A stretch of 64,000 nucleotides of DNA from Pseudomonadota bacterium (GTDB taxonomy: Bacteria > Pseudomonadota > Gammaproteobacteria > Xanthomonadales > Xanthomonadaceae), in assembly GCA_023461075.1 (NCBI GenBank), contig JAEWNY010000028.1, forward strand, positions 1 to 64,000, in the 5' to 3' direction. Both the position numbers and the translations under genes were made by a program. The notes under the pieces were generated by a model, which did not search any database, was not told where the DNA came from, and saw nothing but the letters and a program-made list of their open reading frames with translations. Below, piece by piece: positions 45,667 to 54,111 of the stretch. Every line of letters starts with the position of its first letter. Positions within the stretch are counted from its first letter, which is position 1.

Positions 45667-47433
45667 TTAACGAAGCTGGGCATTGATCCTGCGCTGCTCG
45701 CCTTTCAATGCCTCCGGCATGCGCGGCCCGTATTCATCCAGATACTCGCCGATACCGGCGAACTCCTGCCGCCACCCGTCGCGGTCGTAGCCAAACAGCT
45801 TCTGGCGGGCCTCGTCGGTCAGCGGCACGCCGTCCAGATTGATGTCCTCGACCTTTGGCAGGTGGCCGATCGGCGTCTCGACGCTATCCACCTCGCCGGC
45901 GACGCGCTTGAGCATCCACTCCAGCACGCGCATGTTGTCGCCGAAGCCCGGCCACAGGAAATCGCCACCCTCGCCCTTACGGAACCAGTTGACGTGGAAG
46001 ATCTTCGGCAACTTCGCGCCGGGCGTGTCGAAAGACAGCCAGTGGCTGAAGTAGTCGGCGAAGTTGTAGCCGCAGAACGGCTTCATCGCCATCGGGTCGC
46101 GACGCATCACGCCGATCGCGCCGGTCGCCGCAGCGGTGGTCTCCGAGCCCATTGCCGCGCCGACCAGCACGCCATGGGTCCAGTCGCGCGCCTCGAACAC
46201 CAGCGGCACCAGCGAGGCGCGACGCCCGCCGAACACGATCGCCGAGATCGGCACGCCCTCGGCATCCTCGGCATGCGGCGAATACGACGGGCACTGTTTG
46301 GAACTGACCGTGAAGCGCGCATTGGGATGCGCCGCCGTCTGCCCGGCGTTGCAATCGTATGCATTTCCGCGCCAGTCAATGGCAGGCACGCGCTTGTCGA
46401 GCCCTTCCCACCACGGCTGGTTGTCGTCGGTGACCGCGACATTGGTGAAGATGGTGTTCTTCCGGATGGTCGCCAGTGCGTTCGGGTTCGACTTCTGCGA
46501 AGTGCCCGGTGCGACGCCGAAGAATCCCGCTTCCGGGTTGATCGCGTACAGGCGGCCATCGGCGCCTGGGCGCATCCAGCAGATGTCGTCACCAATCGTG
46601 CTGATCTTCCAGCCATCGCGGACATAGCCTTCCGGCGGGATCAGCATGGCCAGGTTGGTCTTGCCGCAGGCGCTGGGGAAGGCGGCGGCGATGTAATGGG
46701 TCTCGCCCTTCGGGTTCTCGATGCCGAGGATCAGCATGTGCTCGGCCAGCCAGCCCTCGCTGCGGGCCTGGTGGCTGGCGATGCGCAAAGCATGGCACTT
46801 CTTGCCGAGCAGGGCATTGCCGCCGTAGCCGGAACCGAACGACTGGATCTCGAGCTCGTCCGGGAAATGCATGATGAAGCGGCGGTCGGGATTGAGGTCG
46901 CCGGTCGAATGCAGGCCCTTGACGAAGCTGCCCTCGCGCTCGATGCGCGCGAGTGCATCCGCGCCCATACGGGTCATCAGCCGCATGTTGGCGACGACAT
47001 AGGGCGAATCGGTAATCTCGACCCCGCAACGCGACAGCGGCGAATCGATCGGGCCCATGCAGTAGGGGATCACGTACATCGTGCGGCCCTGCATGCAGCC
47101 GTCGAACAGCGACTTCATCTGTTGCCGCGCAAGGTCCGGCGCCATCCAGTGGTTGTTGGGGCCGGCCTCATCGCGTTCGCGTGTGCAGACGAAGGTCAGG
47201 TGCTCGACGCGGGCGACATCGTCCGGATGCGAGCGATGCAGGTAGCTGTCGGGGTGGGTGTCTTCGTTGAGCTTGAGCAGGGTGCCATCGGCCAGCATCG
47301 CAGCGATCAACGCGTCGTTCTCGGCATCGCTGCCATCGCACCAGTGGATGCGGTCCGGGCGCGTGAGTGCGGCGACTTCATCGACCCACTGGTTGAGCGG
47401 ATCGAGTTGGCTGGTCTCTTTGAGTGCGTTCAT
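45667..47433 (-). CDS. pckG: Phosphoenolpyruvate carboxykinase (GTP)
   Basis: PckG converts oxaloacetate and GTP to PEP, the first step of gluconeogenesis. The 588-residue protein has the GTP-type kinase-1a loop FPSACGKTNLAM, GDDICWMRPGADGRLYAINPEAGFFGVAPGTS, the PEPCK-specific FGGRRASLVPLV and the N-terminal substrate block with YVVANMRLMTRMG. This separates it from the ATP-type PckA. The ATG at 47433 (MNALKETSQLDPLN) is preferred to codons upstream. It is preceded on the same strand by the TetR gene, whose stop is about 55 bases away. Confidence 0.95.
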   Translation of the reverse strand: MNALKETSQLDPLNQWVDEVAALTRPDRIHWCDGSDAENDALIAAMLADGTLLKLNEDTHPDSYLHRSHPDDVARVEHLTFVCTRERDEAGPNNHWMAPDLARQQMKSLFDGCMQGRTMYVIPYCMGPIDSPLSRCGVEITDSPYVVANMRLMTRMGADALARIEREGSFVKGLHSTGDLNPDRRFIMHFPDELEIQSFGSGYGGNALLGKKCHALRIASHQARSEGWLAEHMLILGIENPKGETHYIAAAFPSACGKTNLAMLIPPEGYVRDGWKISTIGDDICWMRPGADGRLYAINPEAGFFGVAPGTSQKSNPNALATIRKNTIFTNVAVTDDNQPWWEGLDKRVPAIDWRGNAYDCNAGQTAAHPNARFTVSSKQCPSYSPHAEDAEGVPISAIVFGGRRASLVPLVFEARDWTHGVLVGAAMGSETTAAATGAIGVMRRDPMAMKPFCGYNFADYFSHWLSFDTPGAKLPKIFHVNWFRKGEGGDFLWPGFGDNMRVLEWMLKRVAGEVDSVETPIGHLPKVEDINLDGVPLTDEARQKLFGYDRDGWRQEFAGIGEYLDEYGPRMPEALKGEQRRINAQLR

Positions 47434-47488
47434 GACTGCATCCGTTGGATGGTGTAACGCCGCATGCGGATGCGGCATCGGTGAAGGA

Positions 47489-48079
47489 TCAGGCGGCGCG
47501 GTTCGGGATCAGCGTCGCCATCATGTGGTCGACGTAGTCCTCGAACTCCTCTCGCTGCATGTCGCGCTGCCCAAGTTGCAGGTTGAGCTGCAGGAACCCG
47601 ACATACGCCGCGTAAGCCAGACGTGCGCGATGCTGGGCGTCGGTGGCATCAAGCCCGGCGGCGCGGAAGGCGGCGGTCAGGTAATCCATCCGCCGCTTGG
47701 ACACCCGCCCGATCACCGGCTGCACCGAGGGATGGTCGAGTGCCTTGAGCAGTTCGCTGTAGATGACGTGGGACTGCACCTCGTTGGCGACGACCTTGAA
47801 CAGCGCACCCAGGCGCTGCGCCGGGTTGTCGATCCTCTCGAGCTGGCCGAAGACCTCTTCCTGCTCGTGAGTCTCCCAACGATCCAGCGCCGCCTGCAGC
47901 AACGCGTCGCGCGAAGGGAAATGCCAGTAGAAGCTGCCCTTGGTCACGCCCAACCGGCGCGCCAGCGGCTCGACCGCGACGGCGGAGACGCCCTGTTCGG
48001 CGATCTGGTCGAGCGCGGCCTGCGCCCAGTCTTCGGCGCTGAGGCGTCCGCTGCGTTCGGGTTTGTCGGGAGGCGTCAT
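47489..48079 (-). CDS. TetR family transcriptional regulator
   Basis: The 196-residue regulator has an N-terminal TetR HTH: WAQAALDQIAEQGVSAVAVEPLARRLGVTKGSFYWHFPSRDALLQAALDRWE. The C-terminal ligand domain is all helical (YSELLKALDHPSVQPVIGRVSKRRMDYL). It is divergent from the acyl-CoA dehydrogenase gene across about 170 bases containing four CATAC/GTATG half-sites, so it probably represses itself and fadE and responds to a fatty acyl-CoA (inference from position). The ATG at 48079 gives the normal N-terminus. Confidence 0.9.
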   Translation of the reverse strand: MTPPDKPERSGRLSAEDWAQAALDQIAEQGVSAVAVEPLARRLGVTKGSFYWHFPSRDALLQAALDRWETHEQEEVFGQLERIDNPAQRLGALFKVVANEVQSHVIYSELLKALDHPSVQPVIGRVSKRRMDYLTAAFRAAGLDATDAQHRARLAYAAYVGFLQLNLQLGQRDMQREEFEDYVDHMMATLIPNRAA

Positions 48080-48091
48080 GCCGGCATTTAA

Positions 48092-48168
48092 CCATACGCC
48101 GGCGTCGTGTTGCGTATGCCGCAGCGCAACTTGACTTGCGATCCCGCCAAACATACTTTTGCGTATGG
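48092..48168. promoter_or_regulatory. TetR operator region with CATAC/GTATG half-sites
   Basis: Four half-sites occur: CCATACG (48092), GCGTATGC (48112), CATAC (48152) and GCGTATGG (48161). The last two form the palindrome CATAC-N6-GTATG, overlapping the likely fadE -10 box; the first two flank the tetR start region. Such spacing fits a dimeric TetR repressor. Confidence 0.65.
48131..48159 (+). promoter_or_regulatory. Likely fadE promoter
   Basis: TTGACT and TACTTT are 17 bases apart. The -10 box lies inside the CATAC-N6-GTATG palindrome, so bound repressor would block it. The leader is about 85 bases. Confidence 0.55.
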
Positions 48169-48251
48169 TCGCTGGAAACCGTGCAGTAACACGGCTTTTG
48201 GCATCCTTAATCCCAAAGTGCGTACCCGCTACGCGCGCCGCAGGAGTCCCC

Positions 48252-50732
48252 ATGTCGATCGCGATTCCCTTCCTGGCCGTCCTCATCGCCACGGGCCTTG
48301 CCGCCTACCACCGCTGGCGCCTGCCGGTCTGGGCGGCCATCACCGCCTGCCTGCTGTTGGTCGGCTGGTTGCTGGGCGCGAATGTGACCGCGACACTGGT
48401 GGTGGCGATCCTCTGCGCGATCATCGCCATCCCGCTGCTGATTCCGGGCCTGCGCAAGGCCGCGATCACCGCGCCGCTGCTGAAGTTCTACACGAAGATC
48501 CTGCCGCCGCTCTCGGACACCGAGCGCACCGCCCTGGAATCCGGCACGGTCGGCTTCGAGGGCGAACTGTTCTCGGGCATGCCAGATTGGGAACAGTTGC
48601 TGGCCCAGCCCAAGCCGGTGCTGACGGCAGAAGAGCAGGCGTACCTCGACGGTCCGACCGAGCAGCTCTGCCGGATGACCGACAACTGGGAGATCGACCA
48701 CGTCCGCGCCGACCTGCCGCCGGAGATGTGGGACTACATGAAGTCGCAGAAGTTCTTTGGCCTCAACATCCCCAAGGAGTACGGCGGCCTCGGTTTCTCG
48801 GCCCTGATGAACCACAAGGTGATCCAGAAGCTCGCCTCGATCAGCTCGGTGGTGAGCTCGACCGTGGGCGTGCCGAATTCTCTCGGCCCGGCCGAGTTGC
48901 TGATGCACTACGGCACCGAGGAGCAGAAGCGCCACTACCTGCCGCGCCTGGCCGATGGCCGCGAGGTGCCCTGTTTCGCGCTGACCGGTCCGTTTGCCGG
49001 TTCGGATGCGACCTCGATCCCCGACTACGGCATCGTGACGATGGGCGAGTGGAACGGCGCGCAGGTGCTGGGCATCCGCATGACGCTCAACAAGCGTTAC
49101 ATCACCCTCGCCCCGGTCGCGACGCTCATCGGCGTCGCCTTCCGCATGTACGACCCGGACGGCTTGCTGGGCGACAAGGAGGACATCGGCATCTCGCTGG
49201 CGCTGGTGCCGCGCGACACGCCGGGCCTCGAGATCGGGCGTCGCCACTTCCCGCTCAATTCGCCTTTCCAGAACGGCCCGATCCGCGGCCGCGACGTCTT
49301 CGTGCCGCTCTCGCAGCTGATCGGTGGCGAGGACTACGCCGGCCAAGGCTGGCGGATGCTGATGGAATGCCTGTCGATCGGCCGCAGCATCACCCTGCCC
49401 TCCACCGCCAGCGGCGGTTCCAAGATGGGCGCGGTCACCGTCGGCAGCTATGCGCGCATCCGCAAGCAGTTCGGGCTGTCGATCGGCCGCTTCGAGGGCG
49501 TGGAGGAAGCGCTGGCGCGGATCGGCGGCCATGCCTACGCGGTGAGCGCGCTGTCGCAGGCGACCGCGGCGGCCGTGGCGCGTGGCGAAAACCCGGCCGT
49601 GCCCTCGACCATCTCCAAGTACCACTGCACGGAGATGGGCAGGATGGTCGCCAAGGACGTGATGGACATCGTCGGCGGCAAGGGCATCATCCTCGGCCCG
49701 CGCAACTTCGCCGGACGTGCGTGGCAGGCGTCGCCGATCGCGATCACGGTCGAGGGCGCCAACATCATGACCCGCTCGCTGATGATTTTCGGCCAGGGCG
49801 CCATCCTCTGCCATCCGTGGGTGATGAAGGAAATGAAGGCGGTGCAGATCGCCGATCCGAACGAGCGCCTCGACGCGTTCGACGGCGCGCTGTTCGGCCA
49901 TATTGGTTATGCGATCTCCAACGCCGTCCGCAGCTTCTGGTTCGCGATCACCGGCGCGCGCTTCGGCAAGACACCGGGCGACGATTACATCCGTCGTTAT
50001 TTCCGCAAGTTGAACCGCTATTCGGCCAACCTCGCCTTGATGGCCGATACCTCGATGCTGCTGCTCGGCGGCAAGCTGAAGTTCAAGGAATCGCTGTCGG
50101 GCCGCCTCGGTGACGTGCTCAGCCAGCTCTACATCATCAGTTCGATGTTGAAGCGTTACGAGGACGAGGGCCGCCAGGCCAGCGACCAGCCGTTGCTGGC
50201 GTGGGCGGTGCACGACGCGGTGAACAAGATCGAGACCGCGCTGTCCACCGCGCTGCGCAACTTTCCGGTGCGGCCGGTGGCATGGCTCCTGTGGCCAATC
50301 ATCTTCCCGCTCGGCCGTCGTGCGCAGGCGCCGAGCGATCGCCTCGGCCACAAGGTCGCCTCGATCCTGATGACCCCGAACGATGCGCGTGACCGCCTGG
50401 CCGAGGGCGTGTTCACCACCCCGACCGAACTCAATCCCGGCGGGCGCATCATCAGCTACCTGCCGAAGTTCGTGCTGGCCGAGCCGGTGGAGCGCAAGTT
50501 CCAGAAGGCGCTGAAGAACAGCGACATCGAGGCACTGGAGTTCGACGACCAGCTGGCCGAAGGCGTCAAGGAAGGCTGGATCACCGACGAGGAGGCCGCA
50601 CAGCTCAAGGAACTGCGCGTGCTGACCCTCGACACCATCACGGTCGACGACTTCGATCCGGAGGAACTGCGTTCGGCGGGGTACGCAGCACTCATCTCTG
50701 CCGAAGGCGAATCGCCTCGCGCGGTCGCCTGA
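48252..50732 (+). CDS. fadE: Acyl-CoA dehydrogenase, FadE type
   Basis: FadE catalyses the first oxidation step of fatty-acid beta-oxidation. The 826-residue protein is close to E. coli FadE in length and has two N-terminal membrane helices. The dehydrogenase core follows, with LNIPKEYGGLGFSALMNHKV, CFALTGPFAGSDATSIPDYGIV, KRYITLAPVA, SIGRSITLPSTASGGSK and VEGANIMTRSLMIFGQGAI, then the long FadE-specific C-domain (NRYSANLALMADTSMLLLGGKLKFKESLSGRLGDVLSQLY). The ATG at 48252 follows AGGAG. It is divergent from the TetR gene, which is probably its repressor. Confidence 0.94.
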   Translation: MSIAIPFLAVLIATGLAAYHRWRLPVWAAITACLLLVGWLLGANVTATLVVAILCAIIAIPLLIPGLRKAAITAPLLKFYTKILPPLSDTERTALESGTVGFEGELFSGMPDWEQLLAQPKPVLTAEEQAYLDGPTEQLCRMTDNWEIDHVRADLPPEMWDYMKSQKFFGLNIPKEYGGLGFSALMNHKVIQKLASISSVVSSTVGVPNSLGPAELLMHYGTEEQKRHYLPRLADGREVPCFALTGPFAGSDATSIPDYGIVTMGEWNGAQVLGIRMTLNKRYITLAPVATLIGVAFRMYDPDGLLGDKEDIGISLALVPRDTPGLEIGRRHFPLNSPFQNGPIRGRDVFVPLSQLIGGEDYAGQGWRMLMECLSIGRSITLPSTASGGSKMGAVTVGSYARIRKQFGLSIGRFEGVEEALARIGGHAYAVSALSQATAAAVARGENPAVPSTISKYHCTEMGRMVAKDVMDIVGGKGIILGPRNFAGRAWQASPIAITVEGANIMTRSLMIFGQGAILCHPWVMKEMKAVQIADPNERLDAFDGALFGHIGYAISNAVRSFWFAITGARFGKTPGDDYIRRYFRKLNRYSANLALMADTSMLLLGGKLKFKESLSGRLGDVLSQLYIISSMLKRYEDEGRQASDQPLLAWAVHDAVNKIETALSTALRNFPVRPVAWLLWPIIFPLGRRAQAPSDRLGHKVASILMTPNDARDRLAEGVFTTPTELNPGGRIISYLPKFVLAEPVERKFQKALKNSDIEALEFDDQLAEGVKEGWITDEEAAQLKELRVLTLDTITVDDFDPEELRSAGYAALISAEGESPRAVA

Positions 50733-50745
50733 TCGATGGAAGCAG

Positions 50746-50767
50746 ACCCCCGCCGCCGCGGGGGTTT
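50746..50767 (+). terminator. Weak terminator or attenuator after fadE
   Basis: An 8-bp stem ACCCCCGC/GCGGGGGT with a four-base loop is followed by only TTT. It may allow partial read-through into the next gene. Confidence 0.5.
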
Positions 50768-50787
50768 CCATTTCTGGAGGATCCTTG

Positions 50788-51264
50788 ATGGACAGCCTGG
50801 AGATGTGGCGCAAACTCTCGGCGCGCCCCGCGGGCAGGTGGCTCTTCTCGCGGCTGGTGTGCCTTAAGGCGCCCTACTTCGCCAGCATCGCGCCGCGCCT
50901 GCTCACGCTGGAGCCCGGCCTGGGCGTCGCGCGCATCCATCATCGCCGGCGCGTGCACAACCACATCGGCAGCGTGCACGCGATCGCGCTGTGCAATCTG
51001 GCCGAATTCGTCGGCGGGCTGACCTGTGATGTCACCATTCCGCGTGACATGCGCTGGATCCCGAAGAGCATGCAGGTCGAATACCTGGCGAAGGCGATCG
51101 GCCCGATGACGGCGACCGCGCGGCCCTTGGCCGAGGCTCGCATGGCGACTGGAGGTTACGCGCTGCCGTTCGAGGTGGTGATCGTGAACGCCACAGGCGA
51201 AACGGTATTCCGCGCGGTCATCGACATGTGGATCTCACCCAAACAAGGGAGGAAGCCGAGATGA
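50788..51264 (+). CDS. DUF4442 hotdog-fold protein, possible acyl-CoA thioesterase
   Basis: This 158-residue protein fits the DUF4442 (YiiD/PaaI-like hotdog) family: VARIHHRRRVHNHIGSVHAIALCNLAEFVGGLTCDVTIPRDMRWIPKSMQVEYLAKAIG, with a NHIGSVHAIAL segment that parallels the thioesterase helix. It sits just after fadE, so a role in acyl-CoA turnover is plausible. The ATG at 50788 follows a TGGAGG site. Its TGA overlaps the start of the next gene (ATGA). Confidence 0.82.
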   Translation: MDSLEMWRKLSARPAGRWLFSRLVCLKAPYFASIAPRLLTLEPGLGVARIHHRRRVHNHIGSVHAIALCNLAEFVGGLTCDVTIPRDMRWIPKSMQVEYLAKAIGPMTATARPLAEARMATGGYALPFEVVIVNATGETVFRAVIDMWISPKQGRKPR

Positions 51265-51659
51265 ACGCCACGCTCTCCTGGTTGCTGCCGCTGTGCGCGA
51301 TCCATAGCCTCGGTTTCGCGCTGTTCCACGTCGCTTTCTGGAAGCTGTTCGACTGGCCGCGTTCGTTGCAGTCCACCACGGTGACCAACCGCGCGATCAT
51401 CCAGATCCTCAACCTGCGACTGATCTGGGTCCTGCTGTGCATCACCGCGGCACTGGCCCTGCTGCCGGGAGAGATCATCGGCACGCGGCTCGGGCGCAGC
51501 CTGCTGGCGGCGATGTCGCTGTTCTGGGTCGGCCGCACGATCGAGCAGTTCATCTTCCTGCGCATCAACGACCGCCGGGTGCATGCGCTGACGGCGCTGT
51601 TCGCGCTCGGCGCGGCGTTATTCGGCTGGGCGTGGCTCGCTGCGCAGGGTCAGCCGTGA
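51261..51659 (+). CDS. Small membrane protein of unknown function
   Basis: The 132-residue protein has four hydrophobic helices (LSWLLPLCAIHSLGFALFHVAFW, LIWVLLCITAALALLP, SLLAAMSLFWVGRTI, ALTALFALGAALFGWAWLA). I recognise no family. It is translationally coupled to the DUF4442 gene. Its last 42 bases overlap the 3' end of the convergent metallophosphoesterase gene. Confidence 0.75.
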   Translation: MNATLSWLLPLCAIHSLGFALFHVAFWKLFDWPRSLQSTTVTNRAIIQILNLRLIWVLLCITAALALLPGEIIGTRLGRSLLAAMSLFWVGRTIEQFIFLRINDRRVHALTALFALGAALFGWAWLAAQGQP

Positions 51660-52496
51660 GATTTCCGGCGTGACGCCGATCCGGATCGGCATAATGCTGG
51701 TGCCGATACCGGGCGTGACGAACAACAGGCGCCCGCCGTCGCGCACCTGCCCGCGCAGCCAGTGCGAGGTCGGGGCATAGGTCTCGGTTCGCCAGGGCGA
51801 CGAAAACGGATTGATCTGGCCGCCATGGGTATGCCCGCTGATCGTCAATGCCGTTCGCGCCGGAATGCGGGCGAAGGTCGCCGGCTCGTGCGCCAGCGCG
51901 ATGACCGCAGCATCCTCGGGAATTTCCGCGTAGGCCCGGGTGATGTCCGGGCTGCCTTCCAGCTCGTCGCCGATGCCGGCGAAGTGGAAGCGGCAACCCT
52001 CCACCTCCACACTCGCCGAAGTGTTGTCGATCATCTCGATGCCCGCCGCTTCGAAGGCGCGGCTCACCGCCTCGCCGCCCTTCCACCAGTCATGGTTGCC
52101 GAGCACGCCATACACGCGCTTTTTCGACGTGAGCGGCTTGAGGTGCGGCGCCATCTCATCGCCCGAGACGTAGCCGCCGAATAGGACCTTGAAGATGACG
52201 TAATCGCCGAGCAGGACCACGACATCCGAGTCGCTGGCTGCAAGCCGCGCGACCACGCGGTCGAGATTGTCGAGGCCATTGCCGAAGGAGCCGGTGTGGA
52301 TGTCGGAGATCGCATCGATGCGCAGGCCATCGCACTCGCGCGGCCAATGCGGCAATTCAAGCGCGTGGTCGCGCTCGATGAGTTGTCTCGGCTCGATGAG
52401 CATGCCGTAGGCGAGAAGTATCAGGCCGCAGGCGATGGCCAGCGCAGCCAGCCGGAGCAACCAGCGCGGCGGCCGCAGCTTCAACCTGCGCACCAT
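51618..52496 (-). CDS. Membrane-anchored metallophosphoesterase (YkuE-like)
   Basis: The 292-residue protein has an N-terminal membrane helix (LAALAIACGLILLAYGML) and a calcineurin-like phosphoesterase domain with all motifs: DAISDIHTGSFG, VVLLGDYV, VLGNHDWW, and SGHTHGGQINPF. Similar proteins (YkuE, LpxG-like) act on envelope lipids or cyclic nucleotides. A GTG at 52526, overlapping the upstream gene, is an alternative start with a better-spaced GGGA site. It follows the MFS-type carrier gene on the same strand. Confidence 0.88.
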   Translation of the reverse strand: MVRRLKLRPPRWLLRLAALAIACGLILLAYGMLIEPRQLIERDHALELPHWPRECDGLRIDAISDIHTGSFGNGLDNLDRVVARLAASDSDVVVLLGDYVIFKVLFGGYVSGDEMAPHLKPLTSKKRVYGVLGNHDWWKGGEAVSRAFEAAGIEMIDNTSASVEVEGCRFHFAGIGDELEGSPDITRAYAEIPEDAAVIALAHEPATFARIPARTALTISGHTHGGQINPFSSPWRTETYAPTSHWLRGQVRDGGRLLFVTPGIGTSIMPIRIGVTPEISRLTLRSEPRPAE

Positions 52497-52515
52497 TGAC
52501 TCCGCGCGCAAAGCG

Positions 52516-53898
52516 TCACGCGGCACTATCCCGCGGCAGCCTGCGCTCCTGCTTCACCACCTGCCACGCGGACAGCAGCATCATCGCCGCCACCCCGATA
52601 CCGGCCGCGAATACCGCGCGCGAACCGAACGCGGCCATGAACTTGTGCACCCAGACGAAGGTGACGTCGCCACCTCGATAGATCACCGTGTCGATCGCCG
52701 CGCCGGCCTTGTAACGCCATTCGCGCGGCACGCGGGTGTAGATGGTCTCGCGCGCCGGCTTGGCCACCGAGAACTCGCTGGAGCGCGTCACCACCTGCAC
52801 CATCGCCACCAGCAGCGGCAGCGGGTTGGCGGCCAGCAGGGCGTAGCCGAACAGGATCGCCGCGCCGGGGATCAACAGCGCCGGGGCGATGCCGAAGCGA
52901 GACAGCAGCCAGCGCGTGACCAGCAACTGCACGAGGAGGGTGAGCGTATTCACCGCGATGTCGATCATCGAGTAATACGCGGTCGCCTTCTCCGCATCCG
53001 GATAGAACTGGCGCACGATCGCCGCCTGCTCGTTGTACAGCAGCGTGCCGACGCCGACCCCGAACACCATCAGCATCGCCAGCCAGCGCAGCAAAGGCTC
53101 ACGCACGATGAGTTGCAGGCCGGCCAGCACGCCGCCGCCCATCGGCTTTTCGCCGCTTTCGCGCTTGCGCTCGGCTTCGCGCAGCACCGCCCAGCGGCGC
53201 AGCTTGAGGATGCAGGCCAGACAGGCCAGCAGGAAGCCGATCGAGATCAGCATCAGGTTGGCGATGCCGACGCGCTCCACCAGCAGGCGCGTCAGCATCG
53301 GGCCGATGAACGCACCGACCGTGCCGGCGGCACCGATGTAGCCGTAGACCGCCTTGGCCTCGGCGTTGTCGAAGACATCGGCCATGAAGCTCCAGAACAC
53401 CGCCACCGCGAACAGATTGAACACCGCGATCCAGAGGAAGAACGCCATCCCGCGGCCGGGCATCCCCAGCTTGAACGCGAGAAAGAACATCAAGAGGGTG
53501 GCGATGAAGAAGCCATACACCACCGGCAGGAACACGCGGCGCGGATATCGGCTGACCAGCGCGCCGTAAATCGGCTGCAGCAGCAGCATGATCAGGAAGG
53601 TGCAGGTGAACAGCACCTGCAGCACCAGGTCCTTGAGCGCGACGCCGCGCGCGGCGAACCATTCGATCATCGCCGGCGGGAAGATCGCCTCGACGTCGGT
53701 CGACGCGCCCATCGCCTCGCGCACCGGACGCAGCACGTAGTAGCCGCACAGGAGGCAGAAGAAATAGACCATCGCCCACCACAGCGGCGGCGATGCGGCA
53801 AGGCGCGTGCGGAGTCTGGCCCAGATGGAAGGAGGCGATGCCTTCACGAAGTCGATCCGGTTCCAGTCCTGCGGGCAGGTCGCCCGTCCAGCCGGCAC
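52516..53898 (-). CDS. NTP/NDP exchange-type MFS transporter
   Basis: The 460-residue protein has 12 predicted membrane helices. MVYFFCLLCGYYVLRPVREAMGAS near the N-terminus and RETIYTRVPREWRYKAGAAIDTVIYRGGD in the C-half are the pattern of the Tlc-like NTP/NDP exchange transporter group, which in databases also appears as plain MFS. In free-living bacteria the substrate is unknown. The start is a GTG at 53898; another GTG 17 codons later is possible, and neither has a good ribosome site. Confidence 0.8.
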   Translation of the reverse strand: MPAGRATCPQDWNRIDFVKASPPSIWARLRTRLAASPPLWWAMVYFFCLLCGYYVLRPVREAMGASTDVEAIFPPAMIEWFAARGVALKDLVLQVLFTCTFLIMLLLQPIYGALVSRYPRRVFLPVVYGFFIATLLMFFLAFKLGMPGRGMAFFLWIAVFNLFAVAVFWSFMADVFDNAEAKAVYGYIGAAGTVGAFIGPMLTRLLVERVGIANLMLISIGFLLACLACILKLRRWAVLREAERKRESGEKPMGGGVLAGLQLIVREPLLRWLAMLMVFGVGVGTLLYNEQAAIVRQFYPDAEKATAYYSMIDIAVNTLTLLVQLLVTRWLLSRFGIAPALLIPGAAILFGYALLAANPLPLLVAMVQVVTRSSEFSVAKPARETIYTRVPREWRYKAGAAIDTVIYRGGDVTFVWVHKFMAAFGSRAVFAAGIGVAAMMLLSAWQVVKQERRLPRDSAA

Positions 53899-54111
53899 GT
53901 TAGCCGATGCGCACCCGCGCGGCCAGCCACCCGTAGGTGCCGGCCACCATGACGATGGCCCTTGGACACCGATCGCTGCGGTTCGACTCGCGCTTCAGGA
54001 AATTGAACAAACAAATCAACCATTTGCCGTGATTATCTCTCCCTGTTCATGCATAGCCTGCACAAGCGCTCTACTATCCCCACTGGATCAGGAATCGACC
54101 GAGGGGATGCC

